IMG/VR virus record: IMGVR_UViG_3300017706_002637
Coordinates: 1 to 59,626 of that record
Reading direction: 5' to 3' (one strand)
DNA from: a virus
DNA length: 59,626 bases
Positions 32,589 to 41,259 of this stretch are shown one piece after another (the first letter of the stretch is position 1; every line of letters starts with the position of its first letter). Both the position numbers and the translations under genes were made by a program. The notes under the pieces are model-generated. The model was not told the DNA's origin. It searched no databases and saw only the letters and a program-made list of their open reading frames with translations.

Positions 32589-33544
32589 TTTTGTTTTCTC
32601 CTAAATATGAAATTATCTTTTATGGTTTCAATTTTATTTTTTAGCCAGGATTTTAGATTGATGAAGTCCTCCATTTCTCTTCTTGTGGAAGCAATTATTA
32701 TTTCAGACTTCGACCAATCTATGTTTGTAGAACTAACCTCTACAGCTTTATAATACACATCTTTTTGCAATATTACTTTAAATTTGTGAGAAATATTTAT
32801 CTGCGAGCCATTTCCATTTCTAATCATCAAATAAAGCGGAGATATTTTTTCGTAACCACTATGAGGCATATCTAATACTGCAAAATAATTTTCTTTTTCC
32901 AGGCTAGCCGTTTTCTCAAAAAGACAAGATGCATCTTCTAGCGGCTTATATTTTTTTATCTCTAAATCGCTTAACGATCCAACTTTCCTTAGTATTAAAA
33001 AGCTATTGTTATAATATCTATATATATTGAACTTTAGGGTTGAAAAGAAATAGTCTAACTCCTCAAATGTATATTCTGAGTTATATTCTTCTAAATTTTT
33101 AAAACATTTTATTAGGCAATTCAAAAGTATCTTCTGCTTCATAGTTATCTTGTATACGAAGCTTCTTATTGAGCTATCTTTATTGTACATATTCCTATTT
33201 GAAATATTCGGAATAAAATATCCACCTATCGTATTTCCGTCAACAGTTATTTCTTCTATTTCTTTGAATATGAAATTATATATTTCCTCAAAATCTATTT
33301 TAAACTTTTTATTTCTATATCTCTGGTCAAAAAGATCTTTTGATTTTCTAAAAAGATTTAAGGCTTTTCTACACTCTTCTATATCTGAAAAGTTTATACT
33401 TTCAAAATCATACTCTACAAAATCAACCTCATTCTGAAGAAAGTCTGAAGAGATAGAGTTTGAAACTCTATTCTTCAGAACTGATATCTTAAAAGAAGAG
33501 GTAGCCTTTTCTTTGTTTATATATTCAATAATTTTTTGACTCAT
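32585..33544 (-). CDS. Unknown protein co-transcribed with a sigma factor
   Basis: 319 aa from ATG 33544, which overlaps the sigma-factor stop as ATGA; the in-frame start at 33613 lies well inside the upstream gene. It is mainly helical (FEEIYNFIFKEIEEITVDG, KQKILLNCLIKCFKNLEE), with a more beta-like C-terminal third (NYFAVLDMPHSGY, ISHKFKVILQKD). A K-T-A motif (LFEKTASLEK) is present. No enzyme motif is seen. Coupling to the sigma factor could indicate an anti-sigma or regulatory partner, but nothing in the sequence proves it. Confidence 0.65.
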   Translation of the reverse strand: MSQKIIEYINKEKATSSFKISVLKNRVSNSISSDFLQNEVDFVEYDFESINFSDIEECRKALNLFRKSKDLFDQRYRNKKFKIDFEEIYNFIFKEIEEITVDGNTIGGYFIPNISNRNMYNKDSSIRSFVYKITMKQKILLNCLIKCFKNLEEYNSEYTFEELDYFFSTLKFNIYRYYNNSFLILRKVGSLSDLEIKKYKPLEDASCLFEKTASLEKENYFAVLDMPHSGYEKISPLYLMIRNGNGSQINISHKFKVILQKDVYYKAVEVSSTNIDWSKSEIIIASTRREMEDFINLKSWLKNKIETIKDNFIFRRKQK

Positions 33545-34158
33545 AGTTGTTTCAATAACTCTATAATCCTCGAATCTTTTGCAAGCTTCTTTAGTTTGTT
33601 TGACGCAGTCCAAGAGTTAATATTTAATATTTTTGCAGCAGCAACCTTGGTGTACCCTTCTATTGATACTAAGTATAGCAACTCGGATGTCTTCTTCCCA
33701 TATATAGACTCCACTTCGTCAAATATTTGCTGCAAATGTAATTTATCTTCGTCATAATGAAAGTCTGTAAATGAAGAAATTGGAACGTAACCGTCCAAGT
33801 CTTTATCCGATAGTTTCGAAAAGGCTATTTCTCTGGCAAACTTTTGATCTTTCGACAGAGTGGCGCATCTACTTTTCTTGCTAAGAGTTTTCATTTTTGA
33901 GATAACCTTGTTATTTATATGAACATGCAAAAAGGTTGAGAGTTTTACTTCTTTTTTTTCATCATAGTTTTTGATTCCTTCTATTAGAATTATAAGAACT
34001 TCTTGCTTTGAATCTTCAAAATCTAACCCAAAAGCGCAAAGCTTTCTTGCATATTTGTTTACAAGGGGGTCGATCTTGTTCATTACCTTTTCGTAACCAT
34101 TGCAGCTCTTATGGCATATATCGTACTCCTCATCATACATTTTAACCTTCATCTTCAT
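33541..34158 (-). CDS. Phage RNA polymerase sigma factor
   Basis: 205 aa from ATG 34158; ATG 34152 has better spacing to the GAGG site and may be the true start. Region 2 is recognisable (LVNKYARKLCAFGLDFED, then KQEVLIILIEGIKNYD and VHINNKVISKMKTL), and region 4 has an HTH (EGYTKVAAAKILNINSWTA). It is short, like T4 gp55-type late sigma factors that recognise a -10-only promoter. It may direct host RNA polymerase to the GTATAAT-like boxes seen upstream of several units; that link is inference. It overlaps the nuclease gene by 17 bp. Confidence 0.8.
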   Translation of the reverse strand: MKMKVKMYDEEYDICHKSCNGYEKVMNKIDPLVNKYARKLCAFGLDFEDSKQEVLIILIEGIKNYDEKKEVKLSTFLHVHINNKVISKMKTLSKKSRCATLSKDQKFAREIAFSKLSDKDLDGYVPISSFTDFHYDEDKLHLQQIFDEVESIYGKKTSELLYLVSIEGYTKVAAAKILNINSWTASNKLKKLAKDSRIIELLKQL

Positions 34159-34927
34159 TTTCCTCTGCCCAAGTTCCCAAACATATTGATTTATAGTCGC
34201 ACCAATCGCAAAGTCTATTTTGATTTTTAGGCCAAACTTTTTCGGTTCTTATGGCGTTAGCTTTTTTTATAATAGTATTGAAAGTTCTATCCATATCCAT
34301 TGTTCCAAATTCAAACTCAACTTCTTTAAAGTGATGCTTCATTAGAACAAAAGAACCAGAAATTGTTTCTACTTGAGGATACATTCTTTTTATAGCCAAA
34401 GAGTAAACTAGAAGCTGGAACTCTTTTAGGTATTTTGGATTTTTAGATGTTTTATAATCTACAACTTTGTAATGCGTATCAGAAATCTTGTCAATTCTAT
34501 CAATGAAGCCTCTTATCTTTACCCCTTCTGTGACTTCAAACTCATAAGAAACTTCCGTTCCGACAACATTCGGCAGACCCTTTTCTTCGATTATATCTAA
34601 ATATTCTCCGGTTATCTCTTTCAAATAATCGAAACCAGGCTTATCCCCATCTGGAGACCAAACATATGACCTCAGTATTGTTGGGTCAAACTGCTTGTCT
34701 GTAACGGCATCTTTGAAGCACCCCTTCATTATCTCCCTATATTTTGATGGGTCGGTATCATTGTCAACCCTATTGTGAAAGTGTTCTAAGATTAAATGTG
34801 CGCAAGATCCAAACTCTGTAAAATTCCAGGCTGGCTGATTAACTTTAACTCTCTGTATATATCTATACTCATACTTTTTTGGACAATTATTAAATGTATC
34901 TATAGACGAAACTGACAACTTTATCAT
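34142..34927 (-). CDS. RecB/Cas4-like PD-(D/E)XK nuclease with Fe-S cysteines
   Basis: 261 aa. Family motifs: SSIDTFNNCPKKYEYRY (Cys15), GSCAHLILEHF, VKIRGFIDRID (metal-binding Asp), VVDYKTSK (catalytic DYK), LKEFQLLVYSLAI, and a C-terminal CDWCDYKSIC. Cys15 plus the three C-terminal cysteines match the Fe-S cluster of AddB/Cas4-type exonucleases. It probably degrades or processes DNA ends during recombination or host genome breakdown. It lies between a beta-rich unknown and the sigma factor. No Cas1, Cas2 or CRISPR array is nearby, so a CRISPR role is unlikely. Confidence 0.88.
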   Translation of the reverse strand: MIKLSVSSIDTFNNCPKKYEYRYIQRVKVNQPAWNFTEFGSCAHLILEHFHNRVDNDTDPSKYREIMKGCFKDAVTDKQFDPTILRSYVWSPDGDKPGFDYLKEITGEYLDIIEEKGLPNVVGTEVSYEFEVTEGVKIRGFIDRIDKISDTHYKVVDYKTSKNPKYLKEFQLLVYSLAIKRMYPQVETISGSFVLMKHHFKEVEFEFGTMDMDRTFNTIIKKANAIRTEKVWPKNQNRLCDWCDYKSICLGTWAEENEDEG

Positions 34928-34952
34928 AACTTATTTACTCCATGTATTAAAC

Positions 34953-35831
34953 CTAAAATATTTTTGACATAACCGGATCTTTAATCCACTTATAAACAAA
35001 GTTTTTAGGCCTACCATTGCTTATATTTAGTGTTTTCGGTTCTATTTTTTGATTAGAAATTATCCATCTAGACTCCCTGCTTTCGTAGTAGTAAGAGGTT
35101 ATAACTCCAGTATTGCAATTATACACAGATCTCACTAAATTTCCCGAAATTATTTGCTCAAAAGTAGTTTCGTTTTCTACATAGAATTTTGATGCCGGAT
35201 CGAAAGTACCATACGCCCTATTTATTAATAATACAGATTGACTATCTTGCTCTGACTGATCTCTTCCGTTTATAATTACAACCTTTGACTTTGGGTCAAA
35301 ATTATTATTATTATTTACAAGGCTACTTTTGAAAAAATCTGAGTTATATTCATCTTTTTTGGAAAAATTTATAAAGTCAACAGATGTCTCTCCTTCGGAA
35401 ACAGAGTACTCTTTGCTGGTCATCACCATAGAAGCCCTTATGTCTAAATCGGAAAACTGAATGGAGGTCTCCCTTGCAGGAGATCCATCTGAGTCATACC
35501 CCATGAAGTCAACACCCTCTGAGCTTTCAGTCATAACGACTACGCCCGCCTCGTTACCCTTTCTCGTGTTTCTTATCTTTGCTGACTTCACAGTATATCT
35601 GTTTGAGTAAACTTCAGATTTATCAGATTCACTTATTGCGACAATTTTTATCTCAAAAGAATTCATATCTGTTGGGAGATATATTTTATCTCCGGCAATC
35701 AGTGAATCTTCCGTTGGGATGGTTTCGTCAAAAGTATAATATATTACTCCAGAATCTGAAGATACGTCAATGTATTGTGGTATACCAAAGATAACCTCTG
35801 TTTCGCTTTCATCTATATTTAAAGATATCAT
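34953..35831 (-). CDS. Beta-rich protein with chitobiase/Fn3-associated-like domain
   Basis: 292 aa from ATG 35831, which has a GGAGG site; the upstream ATG at 35855 lies beside the terminator. Residues about 20-75 (SDSGVIYYTFDETIPTEDS, KIYLPTDMNSFEIKIVAI) resemble the small beta-sandwich with a YYT-D-P-T-S motif found in chitobiase C-terminal and Fn3-associated domains. The rest is beta-rich with no known motif. Such domains often bind carbohydrate or act as spacers, so a virion surface role is possible. It heads a unit otherwise made of DNA-metabolism genes. Confidence 0.62.
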   Translation of the reverse strand: MISLNIDESETEVIFGIPQYIDVSSDSGVIYYTFDETIPTEDSLIAGDKIYLPTDMNSFEIKIVAISESDKSEVYSNRYTVKSAKIRNTRKGNEAGVVVMTESSEGVDFMGYDSDGSPARETSIQFSDLDIRASMVMTSKEYSVSEGETSVDFINFSKKDEYNSDFFKSSLVNNNNNFDPKSKVVIINGRDQSEQDSQSVLLINRAYGTFDPASKFYVENETTFEQIISGNLVRSVYNCNTGVITSYYYESRESRWIISNQKIEPKTLNISNGRPKNFVYKWIKDPVMSKIF

Positions 35832-35852
35832 AAATCCTCCATATAGTAATAT

Positions 35853-35890
35853 CAAAAATTAATAGCCCGAGCAAGTTCTCGGGCTATTAA
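35853..35890 (-). terminator. Rho-independent terminator
   Basis: 13-bp stem (35859-35871 with 35878-35890, core AATAGCCCGAG) and 6-nt loop; the minus strand continues with TTTTTG. It ends the long fibre-to-SbcC unit after the gene at 35896-37995. Confidence 0.85.
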
Positions 35891-35895
35891 GCTAA

Positions 35896-37995
35896 CTACA
35901 CTTTTGTTACAGTTACGTTGCTATCTCCATTAACCTTCGTTATTTCGATGATATCGCTAAAACTTTCCTTCAGGCTTTCATCATGTGTGATCATCATAAC
36001 TAAGAGCTCATCTTCAAACGCATTAATTATAGACTTCATGAGATTCTCAACCCCATCTCTATCCAAAGGAGAGTTTATTTCATCTAACATTAAGAACTCG
36101 AAATCCCCACCTCCGTATCTTGCGCAAAGAAAGCTTAGTCCGAATCTAAGAGATAAGGCAATTTTCGCCTTCTCTCCTCCACTCAATGAATCAAACTTGT
36201 GATAATGTCCATCCTTCCTTATGTTTATCTCAAGAGTCTCTTTTATGTCGCCCTTGGAGCCTTTCATCTGAGTGTCGATTGATATTGAAAATGGAAGACC
36301 TATCTTTTTCACAACTCTATTTGTCTCATCCTCAAGATCTTCTAAAAAATTGTTAAGCAAAACTGTCTGAATTCCTGTTTTTCCAAAATATTTTGACATT
36401 CTAGAGTAAACCTTTACCTTTTCCGTCAAGTCATGAAGGTCTTTGCTTTTTTCTTTATATACAGCGACCCTGCCTCCTATATTTTTTATCTCCTGCTCAT
36501 AAGCCCCAATCTTCTTTATTATCTCAAGTCTTTCTAAGTCAACCTTCTCTTTGTTATCTTTCGCAACTTTACATCTCTCTTTTATCTTTGAGAAGTCTGA
36601 GTCTTTCAAAGAGTTTAAAACTCTTTCCTGCTCAGATCTTTTGGATGTAAAATCTAGAACTCTTTCGTTTGCCATAGATATAGACTTATCTAGGGTATCT
36701 ATATTTGAGTCATAGAAATCAAGCTTTTCCTTGGAAGACTCAATCTTTTCCCTTAGCGTGGATATAGAATGTCTTTGCTTTAAATTCATCTCAAAAGATT
36801 CCTTTTCTGACTTCATAAAAGACAGATCTTTTTTAAGGCAAGAGATCTTATCTTTATTTTCTTGCAGTTTTATAGAATCCTGAGACTTTATATATTCGAC
36901 GTGATCTCTCGATACAGGTTGACTGCAGTGATTGCAAAAGTCGCTAGAATAATTTTTTGCAGATAACTCCGAAACGATAGCCGTAAGATATTTAAGCTCA
37001 CTTTTTTCGTCCAAGAACCTGGCCTTTACCTCCTCGAGATTTGACTCTAAGTTTGGCTCCTCGACATAAGCCTCGACCTTCATCTTCATTTTGTTATATT
37101 TCTCAGAAACTCCTTCTTTCTTTTCCAAGAATGACTTTAGATCTTTGCTGTCTTTCCTTAAGATGTTTTCATTCTTAACAATCATATCTGAGAAGTATCT
37201 TATCTTTTCCAATGTTTTATCAAAAAGACTCGTGTCAAGTTCAGACTCTTTTCTTAGATACTCCCCCATTAGAACTTCGTGATCCTTATCATATCTGGAC
37301 TTCAACTCAGATGTCCTAACGAGCCTTTGTCTTTGCTCATCTAGATTCTCCTCAGCTTCTTTTTTCTCAGCTTCAATGACTTCGAATGATTCGAGATCTT
37401 CCGATAGAACCTTCAGCTTTATCTTAAACTCTCTCAGCTTATCCTTTGCCTTTTTTTCATAAACATCCCATTTACTTATATCAACAATATTTTTGATTAT
37501 TTCTTTTTTGGAGCCCGGATCAGCCTCTGCAAACTCAGAAATATCATTTTGCCTAAAGTATACAGTATTTAAGAATGTCTTATAATCCATACCAATAACT
37601 CTCATGATGTAGTTATTAGTTTCCGTAGCCGTCTCTTTTGTGAGGTCAGTCCACTCACTTAGAGAGTTTTCTCTGAAGAAATACACATTAGATGTAGAAG
37701 ACTTTCTAAACCTTTCTCTGACAACCTTGTACTTGTCTTCTTCGTGCAGAAATTCTATCTCTACTTTGCAACTATCCTGTCCCCACCTGATATTATCATT
37801 TTTAGATGAAGATCTAGAGTTGTTAAACAAAGACCAGGTTATGGCTTCAAACACAGCAGACTTTCCGCTTCCATTTGACTTTGAGTAATCTCCTTCTATA
37901 TTTCCAACAAGAAGGCATGAAGATATGTCTGTTAGAGATATCTTTGAATTCTTATGAGAAAAGAAGTTTTTTAGGGTTAAACTTATAGGTTTCAT
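35896..37995 (-). CDS. sbcC: SbcC/Rad50/gp46-like ATPase
   Basis: 699 aa. It has Walker A SNGSGKS (residues 40-46), a Q-loop region (VYFRQNDISEF), and long coiled coils interrupted by a zinc-hook CNHC (C354, C357). The ABC signature SLSGGEKAKIALSLRFG and Walker B FEFLMLDEINSPLD lie near the C-terminus. With its nuclease partner SbcD it processes DNA ends and hairpins and feeds recombination. The coiled coils are shorter than in cellular SbcC (about 1000 aa), as in phage gp46. Its start overlaps the sbcD stop by 1 bp. Confidence 0.95.
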   Translation of the reverse strand: MKPISLTLKNFFSHKNSKISLTDISSCLLVGNIEGDYSKSNGSGKSAVFEAITWSLFNNSRSSSKNDNIRWGQDSCKVEIEFLHEEDKYKVVRERFRKSSTSNVYFFRENSLSEWTDLTKETATETNNYIMRVIGMDYKTFLNTVYFRQNDISEFAEADPGSKKEIIKNIVDISKWDVYEKKAKDKLREFKIKLKVLSEDLESFEVIEAEKKEAEENLDEQRQRLVRTSELKSRYDKDHEVLMGEYLRKESELDTSLFDKTLEKIRYFSDMIVKNENILRKDSKDLKSFLEKKEGVSEKYNKMKMKVEAYVEEPNLESNLEEVKARFLDEKSELKYLTAIVSELSAKNYSSDFCNHCSQPVSRDHVEYIKSQDSIKLQENKDKISCLKKDLSFMKSEKESFEMNLKQRHSISTLREKIESSKEKLDFYDSNIDTLDKSISMANERVLDFTSKRSEQERVLNSLKDSDFSKIKERCKVAKDNKEKVDLERLEIIKKIGAYEQEIKNIGGRVAVYKEKSKDLHDLTEKVKVYSRMSKYFGKTGIQTVLLNNFLEDLEDETNRVVKKIGLPFSISIDTQMKGSKGDIKETLEINIRKDGHYHKFDSLSGGEKAKIALSLRFGLSFLCARYGGGDFEFLMLDEINSPLDRDGVENLMKSIINAFEDELLVMMITHDESLKESFSDIIEITKVNGDSNVTVTKV

Positions 37996-39191
37996 TATTC
38001 CTCCAGTATTTCTTTAGAAGCAGAAACGATCATCTTTCTTAGGTCTTCATCTACAGATGTCTGATCATTCACAAACTTTTTAAATATCTTAAAATCACTC
38101 TCTTCTTCCATAATTTCAAGATTTCTTTTTATTTTTTCTTTTACTGGCTCCAAAATTATTTTTGATATATAACATGGATTTCCAGATACAATGCTATTCT
38201 TTATTTTATCTTCAGATATTATTCCCCTTAGGGTTTCTTTTAGCATTACTTTGAATCTTACTATGTGATTATCGTAATCAACCTTGGAAATTTCTTCCTT
38301 AAAGTTTGCATAAAAGTTTTCTGCATCTGCTGATGACAGATCTATTGTTATATCACTAAGAGTTTTGCATGGAAGCTCAACAAACTCGCATTTATCAAGA
38401 ACGGAATCATATACAGATAAATATTTTGTCTGACTTGACTCTCCAAAGTTTGTCCTTTCCAATGATCCAGTGTATATGATTGTCGGATTGTACTTCTTTA
38501 CCACTCTAAATTGATGAAGATGCCCCATCATCGCTGCATTGCACTTATCTTCAAATATTTCTGGCCTAACGAGAATCTCTCCTCCTCCAAATTTATTGTA
38601 ACTTCCTTCATAGAAAAAGTTGTGCCCTACAAAAATTGTAGGCTTTTCTGTGTCTAGTTCATCCAGCATATTTGTTATAATTTGCTCAACTTTCTTTGAC
38701 GCCTGCTCGGTTGTTGCAGGTTTAACATTTCCTTCGTCATCTTTTGTAAAATAACTCTTTTTATCTTGGAATGGAAGAAGAACCAAGTTTACCTCTTCTC
38801 CATTTATATTAACCTTTGGAGCTTGCGGCTTTATGTATATAGAAACTTTATCGTAATTATTCGCCGGGATTGCCTCCAAATAAGATTGATGCCCGCCCGG
38901 ATACCTTATGTAATCATGATTTCCCATGATAACATAAGTTCTAATTCCCGCAGAAGACAGCCTTCTTAGGCATCTGTCTGCCGCCATAAGAGATGCCCCA
39001 TCTGGCTTTCTGTGCTCAAACAAATCTCCTGTTTGAATTAGAATCTTTACATCATTTTCAATACAGTAATCTATAATGAAATTAAACGTGTTTTCGTAAT
39101 CATCAATTCTGGTGTTTCCACCTGAGTCTTTGTCTTCACCAAGGGCAAATATAGCCCCAAAGTGGGTATCTCCAACTACTGCAATCTTCAT
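37995..39191 (-). CDS. sbcD: SbcD/Mre11/gp47-like nuclease
   Basis: 398 aa. The calcineurin-like phosphoesterase motifs are complete: VVGDTHFGA (residues 5-13), QTGDLFEHRKPDG, VIMGNHDYIRYPGG, VGHNFFYEG and MMGHLHQFRV. These bind two metal ions and catalyse 3'-5' exonuclease and endonuclease cleavage together with SbcC. It overlaps sbcC by 1 bp and the upstream zinc-finger gene by 1 bp, giving strict translational coupling. The C-terminal helical part probably binds the SbcC coiled-coil base. Confidence 0.95.
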   Translation of the reverse strand: MKIAVVGDTHFGAIFALGEDKDSGGNTRIDDYENTFNFIIDYCIENDVKILIQTGDLFEHRKPDGASLMAADRCLRRLSSAGIRTYVIMGNHDYIRYPGGHQSYLEAIPANNYDKVSIYIKPQAPKVNINGEEVNLVLLPFQDKKSYFTKDDEGNVKPATTEQASKKVEQIITNMLDELDTEKPTIFVGHNFFYEGSYNKFGGGEILVRPEIFEDKCNAAMMGHLHQFRVVKKYNPTIIYTGSLERTNFGESSQTKYLSVYDSVLDKCEFVELPCKTLSDITIDLSSADAENFYANFKEEISKVDYDNHIVRFKVMLKETLRGIISEDKIKNSIVSGNPCYISKIILEPVKEKIKRNLEIMEEESDFKIFKKFVNDQTSVDEDLRKMIVSASKEILEE

Positions 39192-39703
39192 TACAACTCC
39201 TTTAGTTTTTCTTCTACTTTGTATCTCAAGAACCTAGCCCTCTTTACATCAGATGGCTTTATCTTATCAATATACTCATCTGTTTTCTTCATGACTACCT
39301 TTAATTCATCAAGGCAAAACGGATTTTCTTTTAATTTATCTTTGAACAAATCAGATATTTCAAGAAGAATTAAGTAGTTTGAAGCCTTAGACTTATACTC
39401 TACGTCTCCTTTTATTCCATCTACCATCGGTCTCATACAATCTATTGCGCTAGAAAAATCAAGATTTGCGCAAGCCATATAAAAATCAATAGATGATGAT
39501 CCTGCTTGACATCCAAAGCAATAGAAATTGTTTTTTTCTGCATCCACATAACATGACCCTGTTCTCTCTGAGCCATTTTTGTGATCGGGATGAGGACATT
39601 TGCACCTATGAGTGAAATTTCCAACTGATGCCTCAACCATACCTATATTGAACTTTTCTGCTATATCAGTAATCATAGCGTATTTTTTTATCTTATCAAT
39701 CAA
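39191..39703 (-). CDS. Free-standing DnaG-type CHC2 zinc-finger protein, TTG start
   Basis: 170 aa. The DnaG N-terminal zinc domain is clear: CKCPHPDHK and FYCFGCQAGSSSIDFYM with a preceding GSCYVDAEKNN. The C-terminal 80 residues are helical and unassigned. A TTG at 39703 has GGAGG 6 nt upstream, whereas the first ATG (39676) has no ribosome binding site; the TTG is preferred. The catalytic TOPRIM part is encoded 17 kb away at 21854-22621. Together they would supply template recognition and catalysis of the primase. Confidence 0.85.
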   Translation of the reverse strand: MIDKIKKYAMITDIAEKFNIGMVEASVGNFTHRCKCPHPDHKNGSERTGSCYVDAEKNNFYCFGCQAGSSSIDFYMACANLDFSSAIDCMRPMVDGIKGDVEYKSKASNYLILLEISDLFKDKLKENPFCLDELKVVMKKTDEYIDKIKPSDVKRARFLRYKVEEKLKEL

Positions 39704-40721
39704 TGTTAGCCTCCATAAACTCTGCTATATCTTCCACAAATGGACTTTTAAATATTGACACTTTTTGCTTCTCGTCTATAAATATTCCAGTCCCAACTTC
39801 TTTTAACTTTTCTGCGCCATTTCTATCTAAAACAATTCTGCTATCAATAGAGTTGCTGACTCTCATTGATATTCTTCCTAGAAAATTCGCTTTGATTAGC
39901 CCCGATATTACTTTTACCGACGGCCTTTGCGTCGCCAATACGATTGACATTCCTGCGGCTCTACATTTTTGAGCCAATTTACAAAGAGGCTTCTCTAAAC
40001 TTTTATCTTGAAGAAAAAGATCTGCCCACTCATCAATGACAATCACTGCAGGCCTTATATTTGAGCCAGTCTTTTTGTTATGCTCCATCATATTTCTAGA
40101 TCTACTAGATTTAAGCATTGCAAACCTTTTGTTCATTTTTGAATTCATATCTTCTATCAAGGTAAGAGTATCTTCGGCATCATAACATATTTTCTTTACT
40201 TGAGGCAACTCTTCGTATGCTGAGAACTCAACCATTTTTGGGTCAGCTAAATAAATATCTGAATTGTTTTTTATCAAAGATATAATTATATTATGAAGAA
40301 CAACACTTTTTCCCGACCCTGTAGCTCCAGCTATCAGGAGGTTTGGAAATTTGCTTAAATCTGAAACAACCTTATCCCCAGATGCATTTGATCCAATTGC
40401 AATTGGGCAGTACCCTCTGTCAAACTCTTCGAAGTATTCCTCTAACTCTGATTTGTCAAAGTCTTTTACTTGAACCTCCAGTCTATAAATGCCTTCGCTC
40501 ATGACTGGGTAACCTCTAGGTGTCGACTTTGACTTTAAGCCCATGCCTAGTTCGGGAAGAATCTTCTCTAATTTTGAAAATTTTGTACCAGAAGAAAGTT
40601 CGATGTCGTATATATCAAAGTTATTTCTGGATACCTTTTTTACAGATTTTGTTTTAACTCCAAAATCAAAAAGTAGTCTCTCAATTTTTGTTGAAAAAGT
40701 TTCCTCTATAAGTTTTATCAT
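39696..40721 (-). CDS. FtsK/SpoIIIE-type DNA translocase
   Basis: 341 aa. A motor domain is clear: LLIAGATGSGKSVVLHN with Walker A residues 132-139, DIYLADPKMVEFSAY (FtsK-typical), VIVIDEWADLFLQ with Walker B residues 226-231, and AGMSIVLATQRPSVKVISG. No N-terminal membrane segments and no gamma domain are visible, so it is a soluble motor about a quarter of the length of E. coli FtsK. It pumps double-stranded DNA using ATP. A function in moving phage DNA during replication, segregation or packaging is inference. It overlaps the upstream small gene by 41 bp. Confidence 0.9.
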   Translation of the reverse strand: MIKLIEETFSTKIERLLFDFGVKTKSVKKVSRNNFDIYDIELSSGTKFSKLEKILPELGMGLKSKSTPRGYPVMSEGIYRLEVQVKDFDKSELEEYFEEFDRGYCPIAIGSNASGDKVVSDLSKFPNLLIAGATGSGKSVVLHNIIISLIKNNSDIYLADPKMVEFSAYEELPQVKKICYDAEDTLTLIEDMNSKMNKRFAMLKSSRSRNMMEHNKKTGSNIRPAVIVIDEWADLFLQDKSLEKPLCKLAQKCRAAGMSIVLATQRPSVKVISGLIKANFLGRISMRVSNSIDSRIVLDRNGAEKLKEVGTGIFIDEKQKVSIFKSPFVEDIAEFMEANID

Positions 40722-40932
40722 TAGAACCCTCGCTGAGTTTTTTTGCCTGCGAAATTACAGAATCTAGGGCTTCGATGTACCCTACCATTGTAATATACGC
40801 AATATCTCTGCTGGGGTCTAAGTCTAATTTTAAAAGCCAAGTTTCGATTTCTCTCAGCTTTTCCTTATAGCTCATAGATTCCTTTAAGACATACTCTAAA
40901 AGTTTGTCGTATTTTGTATCCTTAGAACTCAT
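40681..40932 (-). CDS. Small helical protein, unknown
   Basis: 83 aa, beginning MSSKDTKYDKLLEYVLKES, mainly helical with SYKEKLREIETWLLKLDL. It directly abuts the upstream gene and overlaps the FtsK-like gene by 41 bp; the latter's start has its own GAGGG site, so both reading frames are considered real. No family is recognised. Confidence 0.65.
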   Translation of the reverse strand: MSSKDTKYDKLLEYVLKESMSYKEKLREIETWLLKLDLDPSRDIAYITMVGYIEALDSVISQAKKLSEGSNDKTYRGNFFNKN

Positions 40933-41259
40933 TTATTTTCTTTCTTTCGAAGACAGCTTCTTTATTCTGTACTCTAAGTCAACTACCTTGTCTTTTAGTC
41001 TTATATTATTTCTTAACGCTAACATTATAAGGGTGTATATGCCTTCCCCTGGATTGGAGCTCTCTAATTCATCTGCCCCCTCTAATAAAGAATTTAATAT
41101 GTGCCTCACGTTTCTCTCGTAAGCCTCAGTTTGATTATCTTTATGAGTCTTATCTTCCATAAGAGAATTATAAGATTTGACCGCAGCCTCTGCTTTGGTT
41201 TCCTTTTTCTTGTGGCTTCTATTTAAAAAATCTGATTTGGGGTATTTCATATCTGACAT
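40933..41259 (-). CDS. Small coiled-coil protein, unknown
   Basis: 108 aa. The N-terminus is Lys-rich (RSHKKKETKAEAAVKSYN) and a C-terminal coiled coil reads LKDKVVDLEYRIKKLSSKE. It abuts its neighbours on both sides with no gap. No family or motif is recognised; it may be a small partner of the adjacent translocase. Confidence 0.65.
   Translation of the reverse strand: MSDMKYPKSDFLNRSHKKKETKAEAAVKSYNSLMEDKTHKDNQTEAYERNVRHILNSLLEGADELESSNPGEGIYTLIMLALRNNIRLKDKVVDLEYRIKKLSSKERK

Noticed and set aside
34142-34927. Cas4-like nuclease as evidence for a CRISPR-Cas system
   Set aside because: No CRISPR array or Cas1/Cas2 gene is visible; RecB-like phage nucleases with Fe-S cysteines are common without CRISPR.
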